A stretch of 35,260 nt of DNA from Candidatus Zymogenaceae bacterium (GTDB lineage: Bacteria; Desulfobacterota; Zymogenia; Zymogenales; Zymogenaceae): the NCBI GenBank assembly GCA_016933535.1, contig JAFGAS010000060.1, positions 1 to 35,260 on the forward strand. The letters are read 5' to 3'. A program made the position numbers and the translations under genes. Shown here in pieces: positions 34,425 to 35,260 of this stretch. The notes below the pieces were generated by a model. That model was not told the origin of the DNA and did no database searches. It worked only from the letters and a program-made list of their open reading frames with translations. Position 1 is the first letter of the stretch; each line of letters begins with the position of its first letter.

Positions 34425-34694
34425 ATGACAACAACATCAAAGAACTTCCCGGGAGTCGAGTGGGTAAAGGCGACGGCTGATTTCATACAGGTTGACGACG
34501 GGAAATGCAGTGGGTGCGCCGACTGCATAAAGGTATGTCTGGCGGGATGCTTTAAAATTGAAAACGGAAAGGCCCGGGTAACGAACCTCGGTGAGTGCAT
34601 GGAGTGCGCCTCCTGCTGGTACATCTGCGAGCGCGAGGCGATTATTTTTTCGTGGCCCGAGGGCGGAGCCGGTTTCAGAACCAGGTTCGGATAG
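34425..34694 (+). CDS. FixX-like 2[4Fe-4S] ferredoxin
   Basis: An 89-residue ferredoxin with CSGCADCIKVC and CMECASCWYIC, plus a Cys in LAGC; these give ligands for two [4Fe-4S] clusters. Short N- and C-terminal extensions. Its ATG is one base after the stop of the flavoprotein gene, so the two are translated together and surely work together, like FixC and FixX, in electron transfer between a flavoprotein and a membrane acceptor. No etfA/etfB genes are in the window. Confidence 0.92.
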   Translation: MTTTSKNFPGVEWVKATADFIQVDDGKCSGCADCIKVCLAGCFKIENGKARVTNLGECMECASCWYICEREAIIFSWPEGGAGFRTRFG

Positions 34695-35009
34695 ACACAG
34701 TTTACTTACTGTTTGCGTTGCGTATTTGCCGGTTCTCACCCGGAGACGCTGCACGGTAGGCCGGGAGACACATAACTATACCAGCCGGTCTTTGGATTTC
34801 TCCCGGCGATAAGCCGGGACCGCCGGCTAATCAGCCTAGATCGAAATAGGGCCAATGAAGCTTCTCTCCCCAATTTTCAATCATCCGCATATCGAGAGGA
34901 TATATATAAAGCCCCTATTGGGCTGCCGAAGCCATTGGCCGGCCCCTTCGAATCGATGGGCGGGCGGCCGGGTATCGTGCGGCCATTGAAAATAGTTATC
35001 ACTTTTTCC
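34695..35009. other. Intergenic region with a hairpin
   Basis: No supported gene. TCCCGGC (34801-34807) and GCCGGGA (34813-34819) form a seven-pair stem with loop GATAA. The position after the ferredoxin gene suggests an mRNA end or stabiliser, but there is no T run. The rest is not recognised. Confidence 0.4.
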
Positions 35010-35038
35010 TTGACATTCGATAAAAATAGATATAAAAT
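35010..35038 (+). promoter_or_regulatory. Sigma-70 promoter of the second RRM gene
   Basis: Perfect TTGACA (35010-35015), a 17-base spacer and TAAAAT (35033-35038). Spacing and position match the promoter at 30363. Confidence 0.75.
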
Positions 35039-35071
35039 TAGTTAAAATCAGGATAAGGATTCTGGTTTTAT

Positions 35072-35250
35072 GGTGCTGCCGGAGAGGGAGTCTGAATACC
35101 TCCTTTGAGGAGATTCAGCGAACTTTCAGGCGGCTTTTTTATTTTTAGATTCTCGTGTATAATGATGTTTTCAGTGAAGAGGTCTTACTGCTTTTCTCCC
35201 TTTAACCTCCTCGAGCGATCATTGTTAGCAGGAGAGAAAAGGAGTTGAAA
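35072..35250 (+). promoter_or_regulatory. Conserved structured leader of an RRM gene, copy 2
   Basis: The second copy of the leader at 30427. The outer pair is kept by a wobble change (GCTGCC at 35075-35080 with GGCGGC at 35129-35134), and the inner AGAGG pairs with CCTTT. The T-rich run, the CCTCC stretch and the AAGGAG before the start are all kept. Confidence 0.65.
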
Positions 35251-35260
35251 ATGCAGGAAA
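35251..35260 (+). CDS. Start of a second RRM-domain gene (cut by the window edge)
   Basis: ATGCAGGAAA gives MQE, the same first residues as the RRM protein at 30604, behind the same leader and AAGGAG. Only three codons are present, so the identity rests on the leader. Confidence 0.6.

Noticed and set aside
1..35260. tRNA, rRNA and CRISPR arrays
   Set aside because: No cloverleaf with a TTCGAATC-type arm, no rRNA signature and no series of spaced direct repeats was found on reading; a tRNAscan or Infernal run could still find something.

Overview
The window reads as a chromosomal segment of an anaerobic bacterium, most likely a deltaproteobacterium (Desulfobacterota-like); this is inferred from gene content only. 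Pointers are a tungsten-type aldehyde:ferredoxin oxidoreductase, a 2-oxoacid:ferredoxin oxidoreductase, a multihaem periplasmic protein, a FixC/FixX-like electron-transfer pair, V4R-domain proteins, sigma-70 and sigma-54 promoter sites, and GC-rich genes with AT-rich promoter gaps. No rRNA, tRNA, CRISPR array, phage or complete transposon was seen.

Layout. 1-3510: AT-rich edge, a decayed GNAT acetyltransferase and a GH116 beta-glucosidase gene (minus). 3596-6503: ilvB, ilvN and a second ilvN-like gene, the acetolactate synthase of branched-chain amino acid synthesis. 6646-8617: a ZIP metal transporter, an unknown membrane protein and a small exported protein with a damaged start. 8659-9437: V4R protein 1 with a sigma-54-type promoter. 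9760-13370: a large hybrid sensor kinase. 13395-17292 (minus): AOR, and a haem-bearing metallophosphoesterase-like protein. 17345-19968: a Tat-exported D-aminoacylase-like amidohydrolase and V4R protein 2. 20275-25112: a methyltransferase (minus), then beta and gamma subunits of a 2-oxoacid oxidoreductase, an XRE-cupin regulator, an MBL-fold hydrolase and V4R gene 3, which is interrupted by an in-frame amber codon. 25349-26984: a rearranged patch with direct repeats, a duplicated gene fragment, an acetoacetate-decarboxylase-like gene and a REP/MITE-like inverted repeat. 26985-30260 (minus): hisS and an alpha-glucan phosphorylase. 30363-35260: an RRM protein gene with a long leader, a QueG-like protein and an ECF-S-like protein (minus), the FixC-like/ferredoxin pair, and the start of a second RRM gene with nearly the same leader.

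Main discovery. The gene at 15618-17237 (minus) has been cut short by reading a UGA as stop. Upstream of that codon the same frame continues to a good start with a ribosome site and a consensus promoter. The UGA sits in a PCG-UGA context and is followed at the exact spacing by a hairpin with a GGUCU loop like that of the E. coli fdhF SECIS. It is therefore very probably a periplasmic selenocysteine protein fusing a metallophosphoesterase-like fold to four c-type haem sites. The second notable item is the conserved leader of about 178 nt in front of two RRM genes, with pairing kept by wobble changes, a terminator-like middle and an anti-Shine-Dalgarno stretch.

Much of the window concerns low-potential electron transfer (AOR, 2-oxoacid oxidoreductase, ferredoxin, FixC-like flavoprotein, c-haems). 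The three V4R paralogues are scattered among these genes and may be small-molecule sensors or handling proteins, but their role is not known from the sequence.
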